The notes: generated by a model from the sequence alone, not told the origin. A DNA stretch of 6,496 nucleotides from CAVALG01 sp963656085 (GCA_963656085.1 CAVKHV010000076.1:1-6496); one strand, 5' to 3'. Positions 1 through 6,335 are shown, counted from the first letter of the stretch. Translations and numbers: made by a program.

Positions 1-1229
1 TTAACAGCCGCGTCAAACACGCCGGTGTGACCTACCATATCGCAGTTTGCAAAGTTGAGAATAACCGCGTCATATTTTCCCGATTTTATCTGTTCGCAAA
101 CTGCGTCGCACACTTCGTACGCGCTCATTTCGGGTTTAAGGTCAAATGTGGGAACATCGGGTGACTTTATCAGTATTCTGTCCTCACCCTTAAATGTTTT
201 TTCCTCGCCGCCGTTAAAGAAAAATGTAACGTGGGCGTATTTTTGTGTTTCGGCTATGCGTAACTGGGTTTTATTATTAACTTCCATACATTCGCCGAAT
301 GTCATTTTAAGTTCCTCCGGCGGGAAAGCAACCGTTACATTCGGCATAGTTTCATCATATTGGGTCATACAAACGTAATGAACCTTGAAGAAACCGTTTT
401 TACGTTCAAATCCGTCAAAATTCGGGTCAACAAATGTACGGGTGATCTGGCGTGCACGGTCGGGGCGGAAGTTAAAGCAAACAATGCTGTCATTTTCCTT
501 TATTGTACCCTCTTTGTTAATTACCGTGGGCACTACAAATTCGTCGGTAACGCCGCCTGCATATGAGTTTTCCATTGCACGTACAGCGTCGGGTTCCCGT
601 ACACCCTCGCCGTATACCATTGCGGCATAGGCTTTTTGCTCTCTGTCCCAGGCGAAGTCACGGTCCATAGCGTAATATCTGCCCGAAACGGTAGCAATTT
701 TGCCGGCGCCGATTTTCCGCATTTCGTCTTCAAGTTCTTTAATAAAGTTTACACCCGAAGTTACCGAAACATCGCGTCCGTCCGTAAAGCAGTGGACGTA
801 AACCTTGTCAAGTCCGCATTTTGCGGCAAGTTTTAAAAGGCCGTAAAGGTGATGGTTATGACTGTGCACACCGCCGTCCGACACAAGTCCGATAAGGTGC
901 AGCGCAGAATTGTTTTTTTTGCAGTTTTCCACAGCGTCAAGCAAAACCTTATTATCGTAAAAACTGCCGTCGTCAATCGCGCGTGAAATTTTAACAAGCA
1001 TCTGGTAAACGACGCGGCCTGCGCCTATGTTGGTGTGACCTACTTCGCTGTTGCCCATCTGCCCGTCGGGCAAACCTACATCAAGCCCCGACGCGCCTAT
1101 TGTGGTAAAAGGATTTTCCGCAAAAAGTTTTGAAAGATTAGGGGTTTTAGCGGCTTTAACAGCGTTGCCCTCAACCTTGTCACGGATGCCGAAGCCATCC
1201 ATTATACATAAAACCATCGGTTTTTTCAT
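1..1229 (-). CDS. gpmI: 2,3-bisphosphoglycerate-independent phosphoglycerate mutase, C-terminus cut by window edge
   Basis: Interconverts 3-phosphoglycerate and 2-phosphoglycerate in lower glycolysis; a cytosolic metalloenzyme of the alkaline phosphatase superfamily, normally Mn-dependent and about 510 residues long. The 409 complete codons seen here are about 80% of that. Visible motifs: MDGFG with metal ligand Asp11; GNSEVGHT with the phosphorylated Ser61; SDGGVHSH with His122; TDGRD at 149-153; GRYYAMDRD with Arg184 and Arg190; NFRPDRARQ with Arg255 and Arg258; the RIAETQKY lysine (Lys330); and NCDMVGHTG with metal ligands Asp397 and His401. The later DHGN motif and last metal histidine lie beyond position 1. 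I chose the ATG at 1227-1229 because GAGGAG lies 8 nt upstream and MKKPMVLCIMDGFG is a typical family start. It begins 27 nt after the tpiA stop with no terminator between, so it should be co-transcribed with tpiA. There is no frameshift in the visible part. Confidence 0.97.
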   Translation of the reverse strand, partial: MKKPMVLCIMDGFGIRDKVEGNAVKAAKTPNLSKLFAENPFTTIGASGLDVGLPDGQMGNSEVGHTNIGAGRVVYQMLVKISRAIDDGSFYDNKVLLDAVENCKKNNSALHLIGLVSDGGVHSHNHHLYGLLKLAAKCGLDKVYVHCFTDGRDVSVTSGVNFIKELEDEMRKIGAGKIATVSGRYYAMDRDFAWDREQKAYAAMVYGEGVREPDAVRAMENSYAGGVTDEFVVPTVINKEGTIKENDSIVCFNFRPDRARQITRTFVDPNFDGFERKNGFFKVHYVCMTQYDETMPNVTVAFPPEELKMTFGECMEVNNKTQLRIAETQKYAHVTFFFNGGEEKTFKGEDRILIKSPDVPTFDLKPEMSAYEVCDAVCEQIKSGKYDAVILNFANCDMVGHTGVFDAAV

Positions 1230-1256
1230 AAAGACATCTCCTCGTGATTCAATATC

Positions 1257-2024
1257 TTATTTGCTTGCAGCTTTAACAATTGCCGCAAAATCGGGCGCTT
1301 TGAGTGACGCACCTCCGATAAGTCCGCCGTCAACATCGGGTTGGGCAAGAAGTTCTTCGGCGTTTTTGGCGTTCATTGAGCCGCCGTACTGAATAGTTGT
1401 TGCGTCAGCGGCGTCCGCACCGTACAGGTCGGCAATTGCTTTACGGATAACGGCACAGACCTCGTTAGCCTGTTCCGGAGTAGCGGTAAGACCTGTTCCG
1501 ATTGCCCAAACAGGCTCGTATGCGATAATTACATTTTTAAGTTGTTCAGCCGAAACACCGCCGAGGGCGATTTTGGTCTGCATAGCAACAAGTTCCGCCG
1601 TTATGCCCTGTTCGCGCTGCTCAAGATATTCGCCCACGCAAACGATAACTTTAAGTCCGCTTTCAAGCGCTGCAAGCGTTCTCTTGTTTACGGTAACATC
1701 GGTCTCGCCGAAATAAGTTCTGCGTTCCGAGTGACCGATTATAACATAATTTACGCCCATACTTGTAAGCATCGGGGCGGATATTTCGCCGGTAAATGCG
1801 CCGCTTTTTTCAAAGTGGCAGTTCTCTGCGCCTACGCCGATGTTTGAACCTTTTGTTGCTTCAACAGCATTTTGAAGGTCAACATACGGTACGCAAACCA
1901 CAACATCGCAATCCGCGTCTTTTACAAGCGGCTTGATTTCTTCGATAAGTGTCTTTGCCTCATCGGGTGTTTTGTTCATTTTCCAGTTGCCGGCAATTAC
2001 TGCCTTGCGAAGTGCTTTGTTCAT
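1257..2024 (-). CDS. tpiA: Triosephosphate isomerase
   Basis: Interconverts dihydroxyacetone phosphate and glyceraldehyde 3-phosphate; a cytosolic TIM barrel, usually a homodimer. The 255 residues match the family length of about 250. All key parts are visible: AGNWKMNK with Asn13 and Lys15; IIGHSERR with the electrophilic His98; AYEPVWAIGTG with catalytic Glu170 followed by the hinged loop 6; YGGSM near 213-217; and the phosphate-binding GGLIGGASL near 233-241. The reading frame extends five codons further to an ATG at 2037-2039, but I prefer the ATG at 2022-2024. GGAG at 2034-2037 lies 9 nt upstream of it, and that GGAG overlaps the earlier ATG, which has no good site of its own. The gene follows pgk after an 89-nt gap containing a hairpin and precedes gpmI by 27 nt, the usual Firmicute order. 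Confidence 0.97.
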   Translation of the reverse strand: MNKALRKAVIAGNWKMNKTPDEAKTLIEEIKPLVKDADCDVVVCVPYVDLQNAVEATKGSNIGVGAENCHFEKSGAFTGEISAPMLTSMGVNYVIIGHSERRTYFGETDVTVNKRTLAALESGLKVIVCVGEYLEQREQGITAELVAMQTKIALGGVSAEQLKNVIIAYEPVWAIGTGLTATPEQANEVCAVIRKAIADLYGADAADATTIQYGGSMNAKNAEELLAQPDVDGGLIGGASLKAPDFAAIVKAASK

Positions 2025-2033
2025 TTTTATAAT

Positions 2034-2037
2034 CTCC
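2034..2037 (-). promoter_or_regulatory. Ribosome binding site deciding the tpiA start
   Basis: The minus strand reads GGAG followed by nine bases and then ATG (2022-2024). The upstream in-frame ATG at 2037-2039 overlaps this GGAG and is preceded only by a weak GAAAG, so the later ATG is favoured. Confidence 0.7.
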
Positions 2038-2066
2038 ATTCTTTCAGTAAAAATAACTGTAACTTT

Positions 2067-2102
2067 AATTAGGGAACGGCTTTAAGCCGTTCCCTGTTAA
2101 TT
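2067..2102 (-). other. Intercistronic hairpin between pgk and tpiA
   Basis: GGGAACGGC (2072-2080) and GCCGTTCCC (2086-2094) form a perfect 9-bp stem around a 5-nt loop; a further T-A pair or two could close inside the loop. An outer 5-bp stem, AATTA (2067-2071) with TAATT (2098-2102), is separated by a 3-nt bulge on one side. The hairpin starts just after the pgk stop in the transcript. Neither strand carries a clear run of U after it: the minus strand continues TAATTAAAG. It is therefore more likely a processing, 3'-end-stabilising or partial attenuation element than a full intrinsic terminator. The structure is seen directly; its role is inferred. Confidence 0.75.
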
Positions 2103-2113
2103 TGTGTTATAAA

Positions 2114-3307
2114 TCAGTCTTTGTCGTTAAGTGCGGCAATACCGGGGAGTTCTTTACCCTCCAGGAATTCAAGCGAAGCGCCGCCGCCTGTGGATATGTG
2201 GCTCATCTTATCGGCAAAACCGAGCTTCTGTACAGCCGCAGCAGAGTCGCCGCCGCCGATTATCGAGACAGCGCCGGAATCGGCAACCGCTTTGGCAACG
2301 CCGATAGTTCCGTTAGCGAAATTATCCCATTCCGAAACACCCATAGGTCCGTTCCAGATAACCGTGCCCGCGCCCTGGATTGATTTTGCAAAGAGTTCTG
2401 TGGTTGTGGGTCCGATGTCAAGTCCCATCCAGCCGTCCGGGATTGAATCGGAATAAATCCGCATATTAACGGTGTCTTCCTTGTATTCGCGGCCGACAAT
2501 GTTATCAACCGGAAGCAGGAAACTTACGCCCTTTTCGTGAGCCTTTTCCACCATCTTTTTAGCGTCCTCAAGTTTATCGTCTTCGCATATCGAAGTGCCG
2601 ATTGAGTTGCCGTGCGCTTTAAAGAATGTGTAAGCCATGCCGCCGCCGATTATGATGGTATCGCATTTATCGATAAGGTTTGAAATAACGCCGATTTTAT
2701 CCGATACTTTTGCGCCGCCGAGTATTGCAACAAGCGGTCTTTTCGGATTTTCAAGCGCGCCGCCGATAAATTCGATTTCCTTTTTAATAAGATAACCGCA
2801 AACGGCAGGCAGATAATCTGCAACGCCTGTGGTTGAAGAATGGGCGCGGTGAGCCGAACCGAAAGCGTCGTTTACGAATATTTCGGCAAGCGAAGCAAAC
2901 TTTTTGGAAAGTTCGGGGTCGTTCTTGGTTTCACCCTTTTCATAACGGACGTTTTCAAGCAGCAGAACTTCGCCCTCTTTAAGTTCGGCGGCGAGTTTCT
3001 GTGCGCTTTCGCCTACAACATCATCAGCCATTTTAACTTGGGTGCCGAGAAGTTCGGATAAACGCTTTGCAACGGGTTTAAGTGAAAATTCCGGAACAAC
3101 TTCGCCCTTCGGTCTGCCGAGGTGCGAGCAAAGGATAACCTTAGCGCCGTGCTCCAAAAGGTATTTGATGGTGGGCAGTGAGGCTACAATTCTTTTGTCG
3201 CTTGTTATAACGCCGTCTTTAAGCGGAACGTTAAAATCGCAGCGGACAAGAACCTTCTTACCTTTTACATCAATGTCTTCGATAGTCTTTTTGTTTAATG
3301 ATGCCAT
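2114..3307 (-). CDS. pgk: Phosphoglycerate kinase
   Basis: Transfers phosphate from 1,3-bisphosphoglycerate to ADP, the first ATP-making step of lower glycolysis; a cytosolic two-domain monomer. The 397 residues match the bacterial length. In the N-terminal substrate domain: RCDFNVPL with Asp24 and Asn26, SHLGRPKG at 61-68, ENVRY with Arg121, and AHRAHSS with Arg154. In the C-terminal nucleotide domain: LGGAKVSDK with Lys200 and Lys204, GGGMAYTF near 221-228, NGPMGVSE with Glu326, GGGDSAAAV at 351-359, and STGGGASLEFLEG from about 372. The ATG at 3305-3307 is preceded by AGAGGAAG with the AGGA about 9 nt away, and MASLNKKTIEDIDV is a typical start. A good promoter lies about 35-65 bp upstream, so pgk should be the first gene of the pgk-tpiA-gpmI unit. 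A gap gene, often just upstream in Firmicutes, is absent; argH lies there instead. Confidence 0.98.
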   Translation of the reverse strand: MASLNKKTIEDIDVKGKKVLVRCDFNVPLKDGVITSDKRIVASLPTIKYLLEHGAKVILCSHLGRPKGEVVPEFSLKPVAKRLSELLGTQVKMADDVVGESAQKLAAELKEGEVLLLENVRYEKGETKNDPELSKKFASLAEIFVNDAFGSAHRAHSSTTGVADYLPAVCGYLIKKEIEFIGGALENPKRPLVAILGGAKVSDKIGVISNLIDKCDTIIIGGGMAYTFFKAHGNSIGTSICEDDKLEDAKKMVEKAHEKGVSFLLPVDNIVGREYKEDTVNMRIYSDSIPDGWMGLDIGPTTTELFAKSIQGAGTVIWNGPMGVSEWDNFANGTIGVAKAVADSGAVSIIGGGDSAAAVQKLGFADKMSHISTGGGASLEFLEGKELPGIAALNDKD

Positions 3308-3343
3308 TATACAACTTCCTCTCGTTAATTTTCTAACAAGCCT

Positions 3344-3372
3344 ATTTTAACCCATATTTGCGTTTATTTCAA
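3344..3372 (-). promoter_or_regulatory. Predicted sigma-A promoter of pgk-tpiA-gpmI
   Basis: The minus strand carries TTGAAA (3372-3367), a 17-bp spacer and TAAAAT (3349-3344), each hexamer one base from consensus with ideal spacing. The predicted transcript start is near 3337, giving a leader of about 30 nt that contains the pgk ribosome binding site. The upstream DNA (3373-3412) is very AT-rich, which could act as an UP element. I see no obvious operator palindrome in the leader. Confidence 0.72.
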
Positions 3373-3474
3373 TATTATTACCGTATTTTTTTAATAAATT
3401 TTAATTATTTTTGAAAGATTATCAAAATTCGGGTGGCAAAATCAGTTGCACGAGCAGAAAAATAAGGCGTTTTT

Positions 3475-3598
3475 GTGAAAAAGGAGTTCAATCAAAACAG
3501 ATTTTAAGCAGTTAAAATTTGATTTGCAGGATAATATCGGCGCACCTGCGTGGAACACCGAATATCCGTTGTTAGTAAATCCTTACTGTGAAAATTGA
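3475..3598 (+). pseudogene. Unrecognised coding-like stretch, possible mini-gene or gene remnant
   Basis: On the plus strand, opposite to all neighbours, one frame stays open from 3479 to a TGA at 3596-3598. The part from 3494 reads KTDFKQLKFDL, then QDNIGAPAWNTEY, then PLLVNPYCEN: protein-like, with mixed charges and aromatics. I do not recognise the family. It has no ATG, GTG or TTG at its front. Two explanations fit. First, AAGGAG (3481-3486) sits 4 nt before an ATC (3491-3493), as if an ATG had been lost or a rare AUC start were used; the product would be 35 aa. Second, a GTG at 3475, with AAGG 7 nt upstream, gives MKKEFNQNRF up to TAA (3505-3507); a +1 slip at TTT-TAA-G would join it to KQLKFDL for about 40 aa. 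The frame before the TGA at 3476 also reads fairly protein-like (LSKFGWQNQLHEQKNKAFL). Most likely the remnant of a larger decayed gene; chance remains possible at this length. Confidence 0.3.
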
Positions 3599-3600
3599 AT

Positions 3601-4977
3601 TCATTTATTAATTTTATCTTTAATGTATTTTATCTGACTGTCGAACGAAGCGGGTGAAGTTCCGCCCTCCGATATGCGTTTTTCAACACAGGTTTTAAGA
3701 TTTATGTAATCGTAAACATCCTGTTCAAAAATCGGGTCGAGTTCTTTTAAATTCTGCAAAGGCATATCCTCAAGAACCGTATTTTCTTTAATGCATTTTG
3801 CAACAGCCTGACCGGCGGTCTTATAGGCGCTGCGGAACGGGCGACCTTTTTTAACCAAGTAATCGGCAAGGTCGGTGGCATTTATAAAACCTTTTTGTGC
3901 CGCTTTTTTCATATTATCCGCAAGCACCGTTAAGGTTGCTACCATCGGTGCAAAAACTTGCAGGCACATTTTAACGGTATCGGCAGCGTCAAATACCGCT
4001 TCTTTATCCTCCTGCATATCCTTGTTATATGCAAGCGGCAATCCTTTAAGGGTGGTAAGCAAGCCCAGCAGATCGCCGTATACACGTCCCGTTTTGCCGC
4101 GCACGAGTTCCGCCATATCGGGGTTTTTCTTTTGCGGCATTATTGACGAGCCCGTTGTGTAAGAATCAGAGAGTTCTATGAACTTAAATTCCCAACTCGA
4201 CCAAAGTATTATTTCTTCCGAAAAACGGGACAGGTGCATCATAACAATCGAAATCGCCGACATAAATTCGATGCAGAAATCCCTGTCCGATACGCCGTCA
4301 AGACTGTTAAGCGCTATCCCGTCAAAGCCTAATTTTTCGGCTTCAAAGCGGCGGTCGGTATTATAGGTGGTGCCTGCAAGAGCGCAGCACCCGATCGGGG
4401 AAATATTTATCCTTTTTTTACAATCGAGAATTCGGTCAAGGTCGCGATCAAACATCATAGCATATGCCATTAAATGATGTCCGAAGGTTATCGGCTGCGC
4501 ACGCTGCAAATGTGTGTATCCCGGCATAATTGTTTCTTTGTTTTCTTCCGCCTTATTGATTATTGCGGTAAGCAGTTCGGTGATAAGCGAGCAAATGTTG
4601 TCGCATTCTTCGCGCAGATAAAGCCTTAGATCCAGAGCTACCTGGTCATTGCGGCTGCGTGCCGTGTGAAGTTTCTTGCCCACTTCGCCGATGCGCTCGG
4701 TCAATATCTGTTCAATAAACATATGTATATCTTCCGCAGACGGGTCGATTTCAATATCTCCGTTTGATATGCCGTCAAGTATTTCGCCAAGCCCCGATAT
4801 CAGTTTTTGCGCCTCGTCCGCGGTTATTATCTTCTGTGCGCCGAGCATTGCCGCATGCGCCATACTTCCCTCAATATCCTGCTTGTACATACGTTTATCG
4901 AACTTTATTGAGGAATTGAAATCATCTGCAATGCTGTCGATCTCGCCCTCGGTGCGTCCTGCCCACATTTTTTGCAT
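3601..4977 (-). CDS. argH: Argininosuccinate lyase
   Basis: Splits argininosuccinate into arginine and fumarate, the last step of arginine synthesis; a cytosolic homotetramer of the fumarase/aspartase superfamily with active sites shared between subunits. The 458 residues match the family. Motifs: an MWAGRTEG start; HTARSRNDQ at 104-112; PGYTHLQRAQP at 152-162 with catalytic His156; and the signature GSSIMPQKKNP at 276-286, whose serine pair 277-278 contains the catalytic base. A typical C-terminal domain follows, with GRPFRSAY near 378-385 and SEGGTSP near 436-442. The ATG at 4975-4977 has AAGGAG 8 nt upstream; the next ATG (codon 4) would be too far. It follows argG after 60 nt containing a hairpin and is probably in the same operon. 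I find no stem followed by a U-run in the 293 bp after its stop, so some read-through towards pgk is conceivable. Confidence 0.98.
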   Translation of the reverse strand: MQKMWAGRTEGEIDSIADDFNSSIKFDKRMYKQDIEGSMAHAAMLGAQKIITADEAQKLISGLGEILDGISNGDIEIDPSAEDIHMFIEQILTERIGEVGKKLHTARSRNDQVALDLRLYLREECDNICSLITELLTAIINKAEENKETIMPGYTHLQRAQPITFGHHLMAYAMMFDRDLDRILDCKKRINISPIGCCALAGTTYNTDRRFEAEKLGFDGIALNSLDGVSDRDFCIEFMSAISIVMMHLSRFSEEIILWSSWEFKFIELSDSYTTGSSIMPQKKNPDMAELVRGKTGRVYGDLLGLLTTLKGLPLAYNKDMQEDKEAVFDAADTVKMCLQVFAPMVATLTVLADNMKKAAQKGFINATDLADYLVKKGRPFRSAYKTAGQAVAKCIKENTVLEDMPLQNLKELDPIFEQDVYDYINLKTCVEKRISEGGTSPASFDSQIKYIKDKINK

Positions 4978-4999
4978 AAGTTGGTCTCCTTACTGCGGT

Positions 5000-5021
5000 G
5001 CCCGCCGGTTAACCGACGGGC
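5000..5021 (-). other. Intercistronic hairpin between argG and argH
   Basis: The 22 bp form a near-palindrome with arms GCCCGTCGGTT and AACCGGCGGGC on the minus strand. In minus-strand RNA the one imperfect position is a G-U pair, so up to 11 pairs can form before loop constraints; in plus-strand RNA the same position is a C-A mismatch. This fits a structure acting in the argGH transcript. It ends 13 nt before the AAGGAG of argH and has no U-run after it on the minus strand, so it is unlikely to terminate transcription. It may stabilise or process the mRNA or tune argH translation. The T-rich DNA to its right follows it only in the plus direction. Confidence 0.7.
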
Positions 5022-5037
5022 ATTTCTGTTTTCTTTT

Positions 5038-6258
5038 TCAGTTGTTCTTTTCGTCAACCATCGCCTGAACCTTTATCGGCAAACCGTAAAGGTTTATAAA
5101 TCCGTTGGCGTCAAACTGGTCGTAATCGCTTTCTCCGAAAGTTGCTATTTCCTCGCTGTAAAGCGAATACGGACTCCATACGCCTGCATTTATCATATTG
5201 CCTTTGTAGAGTTTAAGTTTAACCTTGCCCGTAACCTTTTCCTGCGTTTTGTCGACAAACGCGCTCAGCGCTTCGCGCAGCGGGGTAAACCACTGGCCGT
5301 TGTAAACAAGTTCACCGAAAGTTATGGCTATTTTTTGCTTTTCGTGCAGCGTGAGTTTATCAAGACAGAGTGATTCAAGCACGCTGTGCGCTTTGTAAAG
5401 GATAGTCCCTCCGGGAGTTTCATAAACGCCGCGGCATTTCATACCTACAAGACGGTTCTCAACAATATCAATTATGCCTATGCCGTTCTTTCCGCCGAGC
5501 TCGTTAAGTTTAAGTATAATTTGTTTGGAGGTCATTTTTTCGCCGTCCAGCGCTACCGGTACTCCTTTTTCAAAATCAAGGGTTACATAGGTCGGCTCGT
5601 CGGGTGCGTCAATGGGTGAAACGCCCATTTCAAGAAATCCTTTTTTCTCATACTGCGGCTCGTTGCCCGTATCCTCAAGGTCAAGCCCCTCGTGCGAAAG
5701 GTGCCAGAGGTTTTTGTCCTTTGAATAGTTGGTTTCACGGTTTATTTTAAGCGGAATTTTATGCGCTTCGGCATAATCTATCTCCTCATCACGCGACTTG
5801 ATATCCCATTCACGCCACGGCGCGATTATAGGCATATTAGGTGCAAAATGCTTGATTGCAAGTTCAAACCTTACCTGGTCATTGCCCTTGCCTGTGCAGC
5901 CGTGTGCGATTGCGTCGGCGTTTTCTTTCTTTGCAATTTCAACCAATCCCTTGGCTATGCAGGGGCGCGCGTGGCTTGTGCCGAGCAGATATTCCTCATA
6001 TACCGCGCCTGCTTTCATTGTGGGTATAATATAATCGTCAACATATTCGTCGGTAAGATCAAGCGCATAGTATTTTGAAGCGCCGGTGGCAATTGCCTTT
6101 TCTTCCAGACCTTCAAGTTCGTCCGCCTGACCGACATTTCCCGAAACCGCTATAACTTCACAGTTATTATAGTTTTCTTTAAGCCAGGGAATGATAATGG
6201 ACGTGTCCAGTCCTCCGGAATATGCCAAAACTACCTTTTTTATGTTTTCCTTATTCAT
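5038..6258 (-). CDS. argG: Argininosuccinate synthase
   Basis: Joins citrulline and aspartate using ATP to give argininosuccinate, AMP and pyrophosphate; a cytosolic homotetramer with an N-type ATP pyrophosphatase domain. The 406 residues match the usual 400-410. Motifs in this numbering: the nucleotide loop AYSGGLDTS at 12-20; GTSHARP at 93-99; HGCTGKGNDQVRFE at 119-132 with Thr122, Asn126, Asp127 and Arg130; substrate serines Ser179 and Ser188 within YSKDKNLWHLSHEG; and the citrulline-site Glu267 (DIVENR) and Tyr279 (VYETPGG). Two positions look slightly off the common family pattern: Ile262 where GIGR usually has Arg, and Cys275 in KCRG, usually KSRG. An in-frame ATG at 6274-6276 would add six residues, but GGAGG at 6266-6270 is 7 nt before the ATG at 6256-6258, so I use the latter. 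First gene of the argGH unit, probably arginine-repressed through the leader operator. Confidence 0.98.
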   Translation of the reverse strand: MNKENIKKVVLAYSGGLDTSIIIPWLKENYNNCEVIAVSGNVGQADELEGLEEKAIATGASKYYALDLTDEYVDDYIIPTMKAGAVYEEYLLGTSHARPCIAKGLVEIAKKENADAIAHGCTGKGNDQVRFELAIKHFAPNMPIIAPWREWDIKSRDEEIDYAEAHKIPLKINRETNYSKDKNLWHLSHEGLDLEDTGNEPQYEKKGFLEMGVSPIDAPDEPTYVTLDFEKGVPVALDGEKMTSKQIILKLNELGGKNGIGIIDIVENRLVGMKCRGVYETPGGTILYKAHSVLESLCLDKLTLHEKQKIAITFGELVYNGQWFTPLREALSAFVDKTQEKVTGKVKLKLYKGNMINAGVWSPYSLYSEEIATFGESDYDQFDANGFINLYGLPIKVQAMVDEKNN

Positions 6259-6265
6259 AACAATT

Positions 6266-6270
6266 CCTCC
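6266..6270 (-). promoter_or_regulatory. Ribosome binding site deciding the argG start
   Basis: GGAGG on the minus strand lies 7 nt before the ATG at 6256-6258. It falls inside the six-codon extension opened by the ATG at 6274-6276, which has no ribosome binding site of its own. Its outer base touches the predicted arginine operator. Confidence 0.75.
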
Positions 6271-6287
6271 GTGCATAAATATTCATT
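6270..6287. promoter_or_regulatory. Candidate ARG box (ArgR/AhrC operator) in the argG leader
   Basis: The core TGCATAAATATTCA (6272-6285, plus strand) differs at one base from the arginine-repressor consensus core TGAAT-WWWW-ATTCA, and the surrounding 18 bp also resemble the Bacillus AhrC box. It lies about 14-31 bp downstream of the predicted argG transcript start and directly before the Shine-Dalgarno, so a bound repressor could block elongation or promoter clearance. The half site TGCATAAAT recurs at 6301-6309. The match is seen; the regulator is inferred from the gene it precedes. Confidence 0.65.
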
Positions 6288-6296
6288 AACAAATGG

Positions 6297-6309
6297 TTTA
6301 TGCATAAAT
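6297..6309. promoter_or_regulatory. Second operator-like site overlapping the argG -10 region
   Basis: TTTATGCATAAA (6297-6308) is a perfect 12-bp palindrome, and its right side contains TGCATAAAT (6301-6309), the same nine bases that begin the ARG box at 6272. It touches the -10 hexamer (6308-6313). It may be a second, weaker repressor half site. The second arm of an ARG box (TATAC instead of ATTCA) fits poorly. Confidence 0.35.
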
Positions 6310-6335
6310 TATACTATAAATATTATAAATGTCAA
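6308..6335 (-). promoter_or_regulatory. Predicted sigma-A promoter of argGH
   Basis: The minus strand has TTGACA (6335-6330), a 16-bp spacer and TATAAT (6313-6308), both hexamers exactly consensus. The predicted transcript start is near 6301, giving a leader of about 43 nt. Such a strong core promoter fits a gene controlled by repression, in line with the operator-like sites overlapping and following it. Confidence 0.85.

Noticed and set aside
2025..2039. Longer TpiA start at the ATG at 2037-2039
   Set aside because: The only good Shine-Dalgarno (GGAG, 2034-2037) overlaps that ATG and is correctly spaced for the ATG at 2022-2024.
2072..2094. Intrinsic terminator ending pgk transcription
   Set aside because: The stem is strong but the following bases (TAATTAAAG on the minus strand) lack a U-run, and tpiA has no convincing promoter of its own in the 89-nt gap.
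3411..3445. Plus-strand promoter (TTGAAA at 3411) driving the coding-like stretch
   Set aside because: No acceptable -10 hexamer lies 16-18 bp downstream; the position holds TGGCAA-like sequence.
4676..5068. 130-codon plus-strand open frame, and similar long plus-strand frames at 1051-1392, 2121-2456, 4972-5373 and 5761-6078
   Set aside because: They lie antisense to argH, argG, pgk, tpiA and gpmI, whose frames have clear catalytic motifs. Their translations are shadow-like (serine/cysteine/phenylalanine-rich) with no recognisable domain.
5433..5474. ArgG Ile262 and Cys275 as signs of altered enzyme function
   Set aside because: The flanking substrate residues Glu267 and Tyr279 and all other motifs are intact. 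Single conservative-site variations recalled from memory are not enough to claim a changed activity.
6259..6276. Longer ArgG start at the ATG at 6274-6276
   Set aside because: It has no ribosome binding site; GGAGG lies within the extension and is ideally spaced for the ATG at 6256-6258. The early ATG is also part of the ARG-box-like sequence.
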